DNA of 64,000 bases, taken from contig NZ_KE386760.1 of NCBI RefSeq assembly GCF_000428525.1, forward strand, positions 21,447-85,446, written 5' to 3'. Made by a program: the position numbers and the translations under genes. The notes under the pieces are model-generated. The model made no database searches and was not told the DNA's origin. It saw nothing but the letters and a program-made list of their open reading frames with translations. Positions 16,679-26,915 of this stretch are shown one piece after another. Position 1 is the stretch's first letter; the number at the start of each line of letters is the position of its first letter. This DNA comes from Hellea balneolensis DSM 19091 (GTDB lineage: Bacteria > Pseudomonadota > Alphaproteobacteria > Caulobacterales > Maricaulaceae).

Positions 16679-18387
16679 AACTTAAAGCCACCTTCGATAA
16701 AGACCGCTGTCGCTTTTTCTTTTTGCGAGCTGATAATATTGCCTGTCGCCAGAGGTGTTGTGCGTTCGATATATTGCACGCCCGTTCCAAGGCTAAAGCG
16801 TTCAAATTCACGCATGACGCCAAAGACAAATTGATCTGATTTCAGATCGACATTTTTATCATTGGCATGGCCGTAACTCGCGGTGAAGCCATAAGCCGAG
16901 GGCTTCCACGTAATGCCCGCATCATAAGCGGTATAATCTCCATCGCTAAGCGCATTATTACTTTGCAAATATGAACCGCCAGCTGTCCAGTCACCGAGCG
17001 AGATTTCAAGGCCTGTATTCCACGCTTGCAGATCATCAAATCCGGCCAGAACAATTTCGTTTTTGGCCGTGGCATATGTCGCTGTGGCTTCGACCTTGAG
17101 GCCATTATCAAATTTACGGTCAAGCGAGAGACCCACTTCCATGACATCTTTGAGATCAGGCGCAAGCGTACCAGATTCGTCTTTGCTGTTTTTGCGCACG
17201 CAATAATCAACCCCGCAAGCGCGCGCGTTAAAGGCGTAAGACGCGCCGAGCTGAACTCCAACACCGATTTTATCACCCAAAAGGCGCGGCGTTGTATAAG
17301 TGATTTTCTCAGAAAACCCTGACGCATCATTGACGGTTTTAACGCTGTCCAGACCTGTATAGTCGACAGCTGAATTAGAGGCATTGACGATCATTAGGCT
17401 CGGTGCGCCCAGAGAGAAGAGATAAGCCGCGCCGTCATCCCGGCCCGCTGTGACGTCACCATAAGCGGTGCGCAGGAATAAATGCGCGCTTTCAAGCGCC
17501 ACCTGTGTTTCCGTCGCGTTGCTGGGGCCACTACTGTAAAACTGTGAGGTATGTCCACGAAGCCCCGTTGGAACCCCCGCCACCAAAGTGCCGTTACATC
17601 CCGCAACACCCGGAGGACAATCCCCAACACGTCCGCCAAAGCCGCGGCGATAACGGTCATAATCTTCGCGCAATTCAAGGTTCACGCCATATTCCATACC
17701 GCCATCGGTAATAGCGCTGGCCTCAAGCTCTAATCGGCCATGCGCGACAAAATCAAAATCTTTTTCATCTTCTCCAGCGCGGTCCACAAAAGCCCCACCA
17801 ATTTTCATAAAGCCCTGCGCCGCAAGCTTAATCCCGCCAAGGCCAAATTTATCAAGCCATTTATTGCGAGGCTTTCGGGCTTGAGGTGCAGCCGAGAGAG
17901 GGGTGGCCGCTTGACGAGGTGCATAATTTTGAGCTGTAGGAGCTTGATACTCATATTGGCCTTTTTCACGGCCCGGATAATAAGCTCCGCTATCAGAGGC
18001 CGCGGGTGCACTGCCGGCAAGCTCTTCGGAGCCATAGGTCTTAGAGCCATAAGTCTTAGAGCCATAAGTGCTCTCTGTTTTAGGCTGATAATTATAGCTA
18101 CTGCTTTCAATTTGATTTCGCGCCGTGTCTTGCAGGGAGTTCGTGCTTGGCGTGACCGTCAAGGGTTCATCAAAAATTTCGACATCTGAATAAGAGCTGC
18201 TACTCGGCGCAATAGAACTCGGCGCGGCAGGAGCGGACGGAACACTATCTTCTGTCTCCCACGCTTGTTTCTTTGTTTTTTTAGCAAAAGGAGAACTGGT
18301 GGTTTGAGCGGTAGCGACAGTCATGACGCCAAGGCCAGAAATCACAAGCGGCACAATAAGGGATTTTCCCCGAAAATGAGTTGGCAT
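16675..18387 (-). CDS. Outer-membrane porin with long N-terminal linker
   Basis: A 570-residue protein. A signal peptide is seen at the start (LIVPLVISGLGVMTVATAQ). About 150 residues of Ser/Pro/Thr/Tyr-rich low-complexity sequence follow, including tandem YGSKT units. A barrel region then runs from around residue 195 with alternating strands and many aromatic residues, ending in FIEGGFKF with the terminal Phe recognised by the BAM complex. The barrel resembles the Gram-negative porin family. The long periplasmic linker is unusual and might contact peptidoglycan. The two 15-bp repeats coding for YGSKT lie at 18031-18060. The stop overlaps the stop of thiE. Confidence 0.8.
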   Translation of the reverse strand: MPTHFRGKSLIVPLVISGLGVMTVATAQTTSSPFAKKTKKQAWETEDSVPSAPAAPSSIAPSSSSYSDVEIFDEPLTVTPSTNSLQDTARNQIESSSYNYQPKTESTYGSKTYGSKTYGSEELAGSAPAASDSGAYYPGREKGQYEYQAPTAQNYAPRQAATPLSAAPQARKPRNKWLDKFGLGGIKLAAQGFMKIGGAFVDRAGEDEKDFDFVAHGRLELEASAITDGGMEYGVNLELREDYDRYRRGFGGRVGDCPPGVAGCNGTLVAGVPTGLRGHTSQFYSSGPSNATETQVALESAHLFLRTAYGDVTAGRDDGAAYLFSLGAPSLMIVNASNSAVDYTGLDSVKTVNDASGFSEKITYTTPRLLGDKIGVGVQLGASYAFNARACGVDYCVRKNSKDESGTLAPDLKDVMEVGLSLDRKFDNGLKVEATATYATAKNEIVLAGFDDLQAWNTGLEISLGDWTAGGSYLQSNNALSDGDYTAYDAGITWKPSAYGFTASYGHANDKNVDLKSDQFVFGVMREFERFSLGTGVQYIERTTPLATGNIISSQKEKATAVFIEGGFKF

Positions 18388-18634
18388 GGGTGTCTCCGAA
18401 TGCCGCGCCTCAGCCTTAAGTAGGCCTCAAGCCGCGTTAACCATAATATGTGTCCTTAATGTGCGGGGCTTCCCTAAAAAATGGTTAACAAATCTTAAAT
18501 CCCTGCGGTTTTATGGGGGATTATGTATATTAAAGCCCCGTAATTTCCTGATAGCAGGACTAGGCGCGGCGGTTTTTAGTGTTATAACGCCCAGAAGAAT
18601 TTAAGAATGATTTGATGCTTACGGAGCAATCTTG

Positions 18635-19105
18635 ATGACAATTTCACGCACACGCGTCCCGGCCCTATTAGTTTCTACTGTGATGGCCTCTGTTCTTTTA
18701 ACAGCTTGCGGGACGCTCGGTATTGGTAAAAGCAAAGCTAAAAAGCAATCTCGCGCCATCTCAACAGCCCAAGCGCCAAATATGGGCGTGAACTCATTTT
18801 TATGGCGTGCTTCTCTTGAAACGTTGAACTTTATGCCGCTTGAGCAAGTTGATCCATTTGGCGGGGTTATCGTCACGGATTGGTATGCCAGTGCCGAAGC
18901 GCCTAATGAGCGGTTTAAAGCCAATGTTTATATCCTCGACACGAATCTAAGGGCGGATGCCTTAAAGACATCCATCTTTAAGCAAACGCGCTCTGCGGGT
19001 GGATGGCAGGACGCGTCTGTTGATGCCGATACAGCACGCCAGATTGAAAACGCTATCCTGACCCGCGCCCGTCAGCTCTATATTGCTACGGTTGACGGTC
19101 AGTAA
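18635..19105 (+). CDS. DUF3576 lipoprotein
   Basis: A 156-residue putative lipoprotein. The N-terminus is hydrophobic and ends in a lipobox, LLTACG. The DUF3576 core is clear: NSFLWRASLETLNFMPL, then DPFGGVIVTDWY. The family is confined largely to alphaproteobacteria, has an unknown role, and often sits just upstream of leuS-lptE-holA, as here. The ATG at 18635 has GGAG at 18622-18625. A terminator separates it from leuS. Confidence 0.9.
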   Translation: MTISRTRVPALLVSTVMASVLLTACGTLGIGKSKAKKQSRAISTAQAPNMGVNSFLWRASLETLNFMPLEQVDPFGGVIVTDWYASAEAPNERFKANVYILDTNLRADALKTSIFKQTRSAGGWQDASVDADTARQIENAILTRARQLYIATVDGQ

Positions 19106-19126
19106 GGCCCTCTTAAATATTTGAGA

Positions 19127-19155
19127 AAAGAGGCCCTTAATGAGGCCTTTTTTTG
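19127..19155 (+). terminator. Intrinsic terminator after the DUF3576 gene
   Basis: AGGCC (19131-19135) pairs with GGCCT (19144-19148) around an 8-nt loop, extended by A/T pairs and followed by a run of T to about 19154. Confidence 0.75.
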
Positions 19156-19209
19156 TGCCCTGTCTCTGCTATAGACAGCGCTTAAATTTCTGATGTTAAG
19201 AGCCATATA

Positions 19210-21912
19210 ATGAGTGACGATAACGCCCGATATAATGCCGCCGAGGTTGAGCCGCGCTGGCAGGCCGTGTGGGAAAAAGGAGATATTTACCGCGCCGATG
19301 ATAAGAGCGATAAGCCCAAATTCTACGCGCTAGAAATGTTCCCTTATCCGAGCGGTAGAATCCATATGGGCCATGTGCGTAATTACGCGATGGGTGATGT
19401 TGTGGCGCGTTATAAAAAGGCGCAAGGCTTTGAAGTGCTGCACCCTATGGGCTGGGACTCATTTGGCATGCCCGCCGAGAACGCGGCCATCGCCACAGGT
19501 GGTCATCCGAAAGATTGGACTTACGGCAATATTGACGCGATGAAAGCGCCGATGAAGCGGTTAGGATTTGCGCTGGATTGGAGCCGTGAATTCGCGACCT
19601 CTGATGAAGCCTATTACAAACAGCAACAGGCGATTTTCCTGAAATTTTGGGAAAAAGGCCTCGTTTACCGCAAGACCGCTAAAGTCAATTGGGACCCCGT
19701 AGACAATACGGTTCTCGCCAATGAACAGGTCATAGACGGCAAAGGCTGGCGTAGCGGCGCGGTGGTTGAACAGCGCGACATGGATCAGTGGTTTTTTAAG
19801 ATTACAGAATATGCAGAGGAGTTACTTGAAGGATTAGACACACTCGACCGCTGGCCTGAGAAAGTGCGGACGATGCAGGCCAATTGGATTGGGAAATCTG
19901 AGGGTTTGCAGATGCGGTTTGAATGGACTGGTTCATCAAAAGATATCAAAGTCTTTGGTAAGAAAATACTGACAATTGCAGAACACGCAGATGCAGGTGA
20001 CGGAGTCCACCCTGACCGACAAGCAAATGTTCTAAATTATATTTCAGAAGGCATCGAGGTCTTCACGACAAGACCAGATACGCTTTTTGGTGCAAGCTTT
20101 ATTGCCGTATCGCCAGACCATCCAATATTAAAACAGATGGAACAATCCTCTACCGAGGTAGAGGCCTTTCAAGCTGAATGCGCCAAAATCGGAACATCGG
20201 AAGAAGCTATCGCCCAAGCACCAAAACTTGGTTTAGACACTGGCCTCCGTGTCAAACACCCCTTTGATGAAACTAAAACCCTCCCCGTCTGGATCGCGAA
20301 TTTCGTTCTTATGGGTTATGGTACAGGCGCTATTTTTGGCTGCCCCGCCCATGACCAACGCGATTTTGATTTTGCGACGAAATACGGTCTGCCGATTTTA
20401 CCTGTGGTTCAACCCCCACACCCCAATCATCCCCGCGAAGGCGGGGATGAACGGAAGTTGGAGGAGGCCTATGTTGGTGAAGGCACACTGATTAATTCTG
20501 GCTTCCTCAATGGCCTCTCCAAAGAGGCAGGCATCAGCGCCGCCATCACCAAAATCGAAGAGATTGGCCTGGGCCAAGGCGTCACACAATACCGCCTACG
20601 CGATTGGGGTGTTAGCCGTCAGCGTTATTGGGGTTGTCCTATTCCTGTGATTAAATGCGAAGCTTGCGGGCCACAGCCTGTGGCGGAAGCCGACCTACCC
20701 GTTCAGCTCCCTTATGAGGATATCGATCTGAACATTCCGGGTAACCCACTCGACCGTCACCCGACATTTAAAACAGGGACTAAAGAGAATCCTGTGACCT
20801 GTCCGAAATGCGGTGAGCCTGCCGAGCGCGAAACCGATACGCTTGATACCTTTGCGGATAGCTCTTGGTATTTTGCGCGCTTTGCCGGCGGCAATACAGA
20901 AGACACTCCCATTGGCGCAGCCGCTAATGACTGGCTGCCCGTCGATCAATATGTCGGCGGAGTCGAACATGCTGTGCTGCATTTATTATATGCGCGTTTC
21001 TTTACGCGCGGCCTCCGCGATTGCGGATTGCTTGACCTCCCAAGCGGGGAACCTTTTGCAGGCCTCTTCACCCAAGGCATGGTGACCCATGCGGTCTTTA
21101 CAGATGAAGACGGCGAATATGTCATGCCCGCCGATGTCATTGAGGGCGGCAATCAGCTGCTTCATATTGAGAGCAAAAAACTCATCTCCAAGGGCGAGGT
21201 CATTAAGATGTCCAAGTCCAAGAAAAATGTCGTCGACCCGGATGAAATTATCGAGGGTTACGGCGCGGATGTGGCGCGCTGGTTTGTCCTCTCTGACTCT
21301 CCGCCTGAACGGGATGTCGAATGGACAGAATCTGGCGTCATCGGCGCGTGGCGTTTTTCCAAAAAGGTTTGGAGCCTTGTTGCGGACAGTGAGAAAATGA
21401 ACCCGCTCTCTGTGGCGACCGATGCCACAGGTGACGCCCTCGCCCTGCGCCGCTTTGCCCATAAAGCACTTGAAAAAATCACGGCGGGGATTGAGAGCTT
21501 CCGCTTTAACACCTCTGTCGCGCAGATTTATGAGCTCACCAATGCACTAAAGAAATATAAAGGCGAAGACGCCGCCAAAGCGGAAAGCTTAGGTATTCTC
21601 ATCCGCGTCATCGCGCCTTTCATGCCGCATCTGGCGGAAGAGTGCTGGTCGCATTTGGGCGGCGCAGGTCTATGCTATCACGCGCCATGGCCGGAGGTTG
21701 ATCCCGCCATGCTCGTCGAAGATGAAGTCACCCTGCCTATTCAGGTTAATGGCAAGCGCCGTTCTGAACTATCTGCACCGAAAGACATCTCAAAGGAGGA
21801 CGCGGAAAAACTCGCTTTGGCTGACGAGGCCGTACAACGCGCCATTGATGGCCTAACGGTAAGGAAAGTCATTGTTGTTCCCGGACGAATTATCAATATA
21901 GTGGCGTCATGA
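19210..21912 (+). CDS. leuS: Leucyl-tRNA synthetase
   Basis: A 900-residue class I synthetase that charges tRNA-Leu. The HIGH motif is HMGH (52-55), KMSKS is at 666-670, and the editing domain motif [13 protein letters not shown] is present. Two CxxC pairs (CEACG near 483 and CPKCG near 531) suggest a zinc-binding insert. Two oddities are visible. A palindromic element at 20428-20449 encodes HPREGGDE (407-414) in a variable loop of the editing domain. A further insert of about 40 residues at roughly 241-280 interrupts the strand before the FTTRPDT motif. The gene overlaps lptE at its stop codon. Confidence 0.97.
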   Translation: MSDDNARYNAAEVEPRWQAVWEKGDIYRADDKSDKPKFYALEMFPYPSGRIHMGHVRNYAMGDVVARYKKAQGFEVLHPMGWDSFGMPAENAAIATGGHPKDWTYGNIDAMKAPMKRLGFALDWSREFATSDEAYYKQQQAIFLKFWEKGLVYRKTAKVNWDPVDNTVLANEQVIDGKGWRSGAVVEQRDMDQWFFKITEYAEELLEGLDTLDRWPEKVRTMQANWIGKSEGLQMRFEWTGSSKDIKVFGKKILTIAEHADAGDGVHPDRQANVLNYISEGIEVFTTRPDTLFGASFIAVSPDHPILKQMEQSSTEVEAFQAECAKIGTSEEAIAQAPKLGLDTGLRVKHPFDETKTLPVWIANFVLMGYGTGAIFGCPAHDQRDFDFATKYGLPILPVVQPPHPNHPREGGDERKLEEAYVGEGTLINSGFLNGLSKEAGISAAITKIEEIGLGQGVTQYRLRDWGVSRQRYWGCPIPVIKCEACGPQPVAEADLPVQLPYEDIDLNIPGNPLDRHPTFKTGTKENPVTCPKCGEPAERETDTLDTFADSSWYFARFAGGNTEDTPIGAAANDWLPVDQYVGGVEHAVLHLLYARFFTRGLRDCGLLDLPSGEPFAGLFTQGMVTHAVFTDEDGEYVMPADVIEGGNQLLHIESKKLISKGEVIKMSKSKKNVVDPDEIIEGYGADVARWFVLSDSPPERDVEWTESGVIGAWRFSKKVWSLVADSEKMNPLSVATDATGDALALRRFAHKALEKITAGIESFRFNTSVAQIYELTNALKKYKGEDAAKAESLGILIRVIAPFMPHLAEECWSHLGGAGLCYHAPWPEVDPAMLVEDEVTLPIQVNGKRRSELSAPKDISKEDAEKLALADEAVQRAIDGLTVRKVIVVPGRIINIVAS
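20428..20449. repeat. Palindromic repeat inserted in leuS coding sequence
   Basis: CATCCCCGC and GCGGGGATG form a perfect 9-bp stem around GAAG. This is the CCCGCGAAGGCGGG-type repeat common between genes in alphaproteobacteria, but here it is read in frame as HPREGGDE inside LeuRS. Confidence 0.85.
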
Positions 21913-22409
21913 TGAAAAAAATTATTATTGCGGCTTTGGCCCTTCCTCTCCTCACAGCGTGCGGATTTACGCCCATGCATGGCAGTAGCCTCGGCGCGAA
22001 TGCCGCCAAATTTGAGGATATCTCAATCCAAATCAATGATGGACGTGATGCGGGGGATAAAGAGGCCGGGTTTTTAGTCATGCAGCGGCTACGGGATCGT
22101 ATTGGCGAAAATACTGGCAAACATATTTTAGAGTTGACCCCAAAACTAAGGCGTCAACGCCTCGGTATTTCTGCCGATGATGTCGCCTCCCGCTACGATT
22201 CTATCCTAGAAGTGAATTACAAACTTATGGATGCCAAAACGGGCCGTATTTTGAACAAAGGTAAAGTCAAGGGCACTTCGACCTTCGGAGCGCCAGTTGA
22301 CCCTTACGGAATTGTGGCCGCAGATAATAATGCCAAGCAGCAGACCGCCAAAGAAGTGGCTGACCGCCTTTTGGTTAAACTTGCGGGCTATTACGCCGAT
22401 CAAAAATAA
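21909..22409 (+). CDS. lptE: LPS assembly lipoprotein LptE
   Basis: A 166-residue lipoprotein: signal sequence [18 protein letters not shown] with lipobox LTAC, then the LptE core ([20 protein letters not shown] and [18 protein letters not shown]). LptE plugs the LptD barrel that inserts LPS into the outer membrane. The start overlaps the leuS stop (ATGATG/TGA) and the end overlaps holA (TAATG), so leuS-lptE-holA are translationally coupled, the standard order in alphaproteobacteria. Confidence 0.92.
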   Translation: MMKKIIIAALALPLLTACGFTPMHGSSLGANAAKFEDISIQINDGRDAGDKEAGFLVMQRLRDRIGENTGKHILELTPKLRRQRLGISADDVASRYDSILEVNYKLMDAKTGRILNKGKVKGTSTFGAPVDPYGIVAADNNAKQQTAKEVADRLLVKLAGYYADQK

Positions 22410-23461
22410 TGAAGCTCACCGGCGCCCGCGCTAATAAATTTGTCTCGGCGCCGCAAGCTGATATTATTGGCGTGCTGCTCTTTGGGCCGGATCGCGGCCT
22501 TGTTAAAGAACGCGGCGGATTACTGACGAAATATTATCTGCCCAATCCCGATGATGCCTTCGCGGCAACGGTCTTGACGGCGGATGACTTAACGGGCGAT
22601 CCTGCCAAGCTTGCAGATGAAATGTCGGCCCTCTCAATGTTTAGAGATGCGCGGCTTGTGCGCTTGCGTCTGGACCATGAAAGAAACGGCGCGGCTATCG
22701 CCAAAATCATCAAAAGTTTTGATACCGAACCCGGCAAAGCGGAGGCTAAGTTAATCGTAGAAGCGGGTGACCTCTCCCCCCGTTCCGCTGTGCGCAAAGC
22801 CTTTGAGGCCGCCGGGAAATTTGCGGCCATTGGCTGTTACGCCGCCAACACAGCAGATCTGTCCAATTTGGTTCGCACAAGCCTGAATGAGCATTCCATC
22901 GCCATTAACAATGACGCATTGGCTTTATGGACGCCGCTTTTGGAAGGCGATTATGCCATGGCCCGCAGCGAGATTGAGAAAATGGCGCTATATAAAGGGT
23001 ATGGGTCTGAGGTTGAGGCTCGCGTAACTCTTGATGATATACGCACCCTTGCTGCCGGCGGTCAAAACGTCTCCATTGACGATATTATCATGAATGCCAT
23101 GAGCGGGAATGTCACTGAATGCGATGCCAGCTTTCGCCGTGCGGTTGCGGGGAAAATGAATAGCGCAGTCATATTGCGCAGTTTGCAACGTCATATCGGG
23201 CGGCTACTCGAAGCCAGCGCCAATATGGATAGCGGCGAGAGCGCCGAAGGGGCCTTACGCTCCCTACGCCCGCCCGTCTTTCGTATGCAAGAACGCGCCT
23301 TTTTAGGCCAGCTGCGCATTTGGCCCGGCACCATGCTCCGCCGCGCCCTCTCGCAAAGTTTGGAAGCTGAGAAACAATTAAAAACAGCGGGCGCGCCTGT
23401 TGACGCGATAACAGGCCGCCTCCTATTGGCCCTCTCAGGTTATGCGGGTAAGCGGAGATAA
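22409..23461 (+). CDS. holA: DNA polymerase III subunit delta
   Basis: A 350-residue clamp-loader subunit that opens the beta sliding clamp. The N-terminal DIIGVLLFGPDRGLVKERG and the central VEAGDLSPRSAVRKAFE match the alphaproteobacterial HolA pattern, and the C-terminal collar region ends with ALSGYAGKRR. It is the last gene of the coupled leuS-lptE-holA unit. Confidence 0.93.
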   Translation: MKLTGARANKFVSAPQADIIGVLLFGPDRGLVKERGGLLTKYYLPNPDDAFAATVLTADDLTGDPAKLADEMSALSMFRDARLVRLRLDHERNGAAIAKIIKSFDTEPGKAEAKLIVEAGDLSPRSAVRKAFEAAGKFAAIGCYAANTADLSNLVRTSLNEHSIAINNDALALWTPLLEGDYAMARSEIEKMALYKGYGSEVEARVTLDDIRTLAAGGQNVSIDDIIMNAMSGNVTECDASFRRAVAGKMNSAVILRSLQRHIGRLLEASANMDSGESAEGALRSLRPPVFRMQERAFLGQLRIWPGTMLRRALSQSLEAEKQLKTAGAPVDAITGRLLLALSGYAGKRR

Positions 23462-23527
23462 CATCCTCTTGGGGCGCAAAATTAAATATAAGCGGGAACG
23501 AATATTTCCGCGAGACATTAGAGATAT

Positions 23528-24361
23528 ATGATGGAACAGATTGCAGAGCAGTGGGCGCATGCGCGCGAGACATTCCCCGAACTTTTAAGCCTGTTGATGA
23601 ATATATCAGCGGCGCTAGTGATATTATTTTTCGGACTTATTTTTGCACGCTGGATGCGCAGACGGCTTCGTAATTCAAAAATAGGGTCTGGGCACATTGA
23701 TGCAACGCTTAAGCCCGTTATTGCAACGAGCATTTTTTATCTCATTCTAGCGGTTACCTTCTATGCCTTTTTGACAAAATTAGGCGTGCCTTCGACAAGC
23801 TTATTAGCCGTTTTTGGGGCAGCAGGATTAGGTATCGCCTTAGCTCTGAAGGATACACTCTCAAATATTGCGGCGGGCGTTATGTTGCTATTTTTACGGC
23901 CGCTTAAAATTGGCGAATTTGCTGAAACCTCTAATTATGCTGGCACAGTTGTCGAGATCGGACTCTTTGCCACAACCCTTAAAAATCTGGAGGGCATCTT
24001 TATTTATGTGCCCAATAGTGAAGTTTGGCGCAATCGTTTGCAGAATTTCTCGCGCCATTCAGAACGTAAATTTATCGAAACCATTGGTGTGGGATATGAC
24101 AGCGACCTTCAAAAAACCAAGGCGCTTCTTTTGGACGTGATGCAAAATACGCCTGATATCATGAACACCCCAACACCGCCAGAATGTTACATTATGAATT
24201 TCGGCGACAGCGCCATTACCGTGTCGTGCCGCTGTTGGCTCCCAGCAGATAATTGGCTCCTGCGCGCCTCTAATTTACGCATCGATATTAAATCCGCCCT
24301 CGATAAAGAAGGCATAGACATCCCCTTCCCGCAACGCGTGGTCACGACCAAAGCGGGTTAG
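23528..24361 (+). CDS. MscS-family mechanosensitive channel (copy 3)
   Basis: A 277-residue MscS protein with hydrophobic segments at about 17-40, 63-85 and 90-110. The TM3/pore motif is FGAAGLGIALALKDTLSNIA, running into GVMLLFLRPLKIGEF. It is more distant from the tandem pair at 9.6-11.4 kb than those are from each other. It follows holA by about 65 bp and may be co-transcribed with it. Confidence 0.92.
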   Translation: MMEQIAEQWAHARETFPELLSLLMNISAALVILFFGLIFARWMRRRLRNSKIGSGHIDATLKPVIATSIFYLILAVTFYAFLTKLGVPSTSLLAVFGAAGLGIALALKDTLSNIAAGVMLLFLRPLKIGEFAETSNYAGTVVEIGLFATTLKNLEGIFIYVPNSEVWRNRLQNFSRHSERKFIETIGVGYDSDLQKTKALLLDVMQNTPDIMNTPTPPECYIMNFGDSAITVSCRCWLPADNWLLRASNLRIDIKSALDKEGIDIPFPQRVVTTKAG

Positions 24362-24404
24362 TCAGGCTCTTGTTAAAACGTTATTTCGGTCTTAGGCTTT
24401 GCTC

Positions 24405-25460
24405 ATGACCGATATGACGCCTGACCAAATTACCAAAGCGCTTGAAGCAGGGATTATTACGCCGTCCCAAGCTGAGGCTATGCGGGCCAAGACGAGTGTC
24501 CCAGATAATGATCTAGCGCAGATTGGTAATGAAGATGAGATGCGGTTTTTGCGTTCATTCTCTGATGTCTTTATTGCCATTGGCGTTGGCATATTTGGAT
24601 TTGGTCTTTCCGTTGTTGCGGGGCTGATGGGCGGCGGCGTCTCTTTCCTTTTGGCCGCCATCGTCATGTGGCTCATGGCTGAGTATTTTGGCCGCAAACG
24701 CCGCGCCCATTTACCCACCCTTATCACCGCTTTGGCGTTTCTCATTTTTACGCAGCGCGGCGTTCAAGCCGTATTAGGCGATATGGGGTTTGGCGGGGAC
24801 ATTATGACGGCGCTGATTACCTTGGGCGCAATGCTGCTCTTTTACCTGCGTATACGCCTTCCTTTTTGCATTGCGCTGATTGCTTTAGCAGGACTTTATC
24901 TTGCAGCAGCTCTTGTCGGGCGCATTGCTCCCGAATTTCTAAGCTCACAATTTGGGCTTGGGTTGTTCCTGAGCGGGCTTACTATTTTCACCATAGCGCT
25001 TGCCTATGATATGCGGGACAAGCACCGTACCACACGCTTTGCTGATAATGCCTTTTGGCTACATTTTTTGGCGGCCCCCCTCATTATTCACGGCCTCGCG
25101 CTGCAAACAGTTTCGCTGAAAAAAGATGTGCTCTTTGGCTTTGTCCCTATGGTCAGTTTGGACAGAGGAGACGCCGCGATCGTCATGTTTATCGTCTCGG
25201 TAATTACGCTGATCGGCCTGGCCATAAACCGCCGCGCCTTAATCGTGTCCTCATTGGGCTATGCCGCCTTTGCGATCGGATATCTCTTTGACGGAACAGG
25301 CATGGGCTTTGGGACAGTTGTTGCCGCGACATTATTATTGCTCGGCGCAGCGATTATTTTTCTTGGCGCAGCATGGCATACAGCGCGTAACGGATTGCTG
25401 AAAATCTTGCCAAATTTACCCATCTTCCCGCCGCCTTTTGACCCGCATTATAAGTCTTGA
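24405..25460 (+). CDS. Polytopic membrane protein (DUF2157-like N-terminus)
   Basis: A 351-residue protein. The first 40 residues (MTPDQITKALEAGIITPSQA) resemble the short cytoplasmic helix-turn part of DUF2157/DUF4401 proteins. About ten hydrophobic segments follow between residues 50 and 335. No catalytic motif is visible. I start at ATG 24405; a TTG at 24399 is also in frame. It is probably an inner-membrane protein of unknown function. Confidence 0.7.
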   Translation: MTDMTPDQITKALEAGIITPSQAEAMRAKTSVPDNDLAQIGNEDEMRFLRSFSDVFIAIGVGIFGFGLSVVAGLMGGGVSFLLAAIVMWLMAEYFGRKRRAHLPTLITALAFLIFTQRGVQAVLGDMGFGGDIMTALITLGAMLLFYLRIRLPFCIALIALAGLYLAAALVGRIAPEFLSSQFGLGLFLSGLTIFTIALAYDMRDKHRTTRFADNAFWLHFLAAPLIIHGLALQTVSLKKDVLFGFVPMVSLDRGDAAIVMFIVSVITLIGLAINRRALIVSSLGYAAFAIGYLFDGTGMGFGTVVAATLLLLGAAIIFLGAAWHTARNGLLKILPNLPIFPPPFDPHYKS

Positions 25461-25490
25461 TTTAAATATTTAGCTCACCATTTAGGGGCT

Positions 25491-26792
25491 ATGACAGATT
25501 TTACCCCCCGAGAAATAGTCTCCGAACTGGACCGCCACATTGTTGCCCAAAGTGATGCCAAACGTGCCGTCGCTATTGCGCTGCGTAATCGCTGGCGCCG
25601 CCGCCGCGTATCAGATGATTTGCGCCATGAAGTGACGCCTAAAAATATACTCATGATTGGGCCGACAGGCGTGGGTAAAACAGAAATTTCTCGCCGCCTC
25701 GCCAAGCTCGCCCAAGCCCCCTTTATTAAAATCGAAGCGACAAAGTTTACCGAGGTTGGCTATGTCGGCCGTGACGTTGAGCAAATTATTCGAGACCTCA
25801 TTGAGGCCTCTATTTCCCTGCTACGCGAAACCAAGCGCGAGCAAGTTAGCGCCCAAGCTGAACTGGCCGCAGAGAAGCGTATTCTCGATGCTCTTGTTGG
25901 GGAAGGTGGCCGCGAATCCACACGTGATAAATTTCGTCAACAGCTGCTCAAAGGTGAACTTGATGAAACCGAAGTTGAGCTTGAAATGTCCGATAATGGA
26001 TCGCCCTTTCAAGGCTTTGAAATCCCTGGGCAGCCCGGCGCCTCTATGGGTATGATGGATTTATCTGCGCTTCTCGGCAAAGGCGGCAAGACCAAGAAAG
26101 TGACCATGAAAATTGGTGACGCCCATGGGCCGCTCCTCTCTGAAGAAGCTGATAAGCTGCTGGATGATGACGCGATTAAACGCGAAGCCGTAGAACTGGC
26201 AGAGCAAGACGGTATCGTTTTTCTCGACGAAATTGATAAAATCACCACGCGCTCTGATGCAAGGGGCGGGGATGTGTCCCGCGAAGGCGTGCAGCGCGAC
26301 TTACTCCCACTAATTGAGGGCACAACGGTTTCGACAAAATATGGTCCCGTTAAGACAGATCATATATTATTTATCGCGAGCGGCGCATTTCATGTCGCCA
26401 AGCCATCGGACTTACTGCCTGAACTTCAAGGCCGCCTGCCTATACGCGTCGAGCTTCGCGCGCTAACCGAAGAAGATTTCGTGCGCATCCTCACCGAACC
26501 CGAAGCGAGCCTAATTAAGCAGTATAAAGCCCTGATGGCGACCGAGGATGTTACCCTTGATTTTACCAAAGACGGCATTGCCGAAATTGCAAAGATATCG
26601 GCCGACGTAAATGCAAGTGTCGAGAATATCGGCGCAAGACGCCTGCACACCGTTATGGAACGCCTCCTCGATGATATCAGTTTTAAAGCCACAGATAAGG
26701 GCGGCGAGACGGTCGTGGTGGATAAAGCTTACGTTAAGGAGCATGTCGGCAAACTCGCGGCCGATCAGGATTTGAGTAAGTTTATTTTGTGA
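25491..26792 (+). CDS. hslU: ATP-dependent protease ATPase subunit HslU
   Basis: A 433-residue AAA+ unfoldase that feeds substrates to the HslV peptidase. Walker A is GPTGVGKTE (57-65), followed by [15 protein letters not shown] (pore-loop GYVG). Walker B is [10 protein letters not shown], and the arginine-finger/sensor region is [17 protein letters not shown]. The I-domain lies between, at roughly 110-240. The C-terminus DLSKFIL is the conserved tail that docks into HslV. The partner hslV is not adjacent; it lies at 46.0 kb on the opposite strand. Confidence 0.97.
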   Translation: MTDFTPREIVSELDRHIVAQSDAKRAVAIALRNRWRRRRVSDDLRHEVTPKNILMIGPTGVGKTEISRRLAKLAQAPFIKIEATKFTEVGYVGRDVEQIIRDLIEASISLLRETKREQVSAQAELAAEKRILDALVGEGGRESTRDKFRQQLLKGELDETEVELEMSDNGSPFQGFEIPGQPGASMGMMDLSALLGKGGKTKKVTMKIGDAHGPLLSEEADKLLDDDAIKREAVELAEQDGIVFLDEIDKITTRSDARGGDVSREGVQRDLLPLIEGTTVSTKYGPVKTDHILFIASGAFHVAKPSDLLPELQGRLPIRVELRALTEEDFVRILTEPEASLIKQYKALMATEDVTLDFTKDGIAEIAKISADVNASVENIGARRLHTVMERLLDDISFKATDKGGETVVVDKAYVKEHVGKLAADQDLSKFIL

Positions 26793-26802
26793 TCCAATCG
26801 TT

Positions 26803-26903
26803 CCCCTCATCCTGAGGAGAGAGCATAGCGAACGTCTCGAAGGACCGTTCCTACGGGCGCCAACCCTTCGAGTCCCGCCGCTTTGCGTCGCCTTAGGGTG
26901 AGG
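26803..26903. repeat. Paired REP-like palindromic elements, locus 2
   Basis: Two units, 26803-26844 (CCCTCATCCTGAGGA ... TCTCGAAGGA) and 26865-26903 (CCTTCGAGTCCC ... TTAGGGTGAGG), lie in inverted orientation between hslU and the convergent smr gene. They are the same family as the pair at 2741-2852 but arranged tail to tail. Confidence 0.8.
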
Positions 26904-26915
26904 ACATTTTAAAGC

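Noticed and set aside
18440..18510. CtrA site before the porin/DUF3576 genes
   Set aside because: TTAACAAATCTTAA has a 6-bp rather than 7-bp spacer, and the other TTAACCAT is only a half-site.
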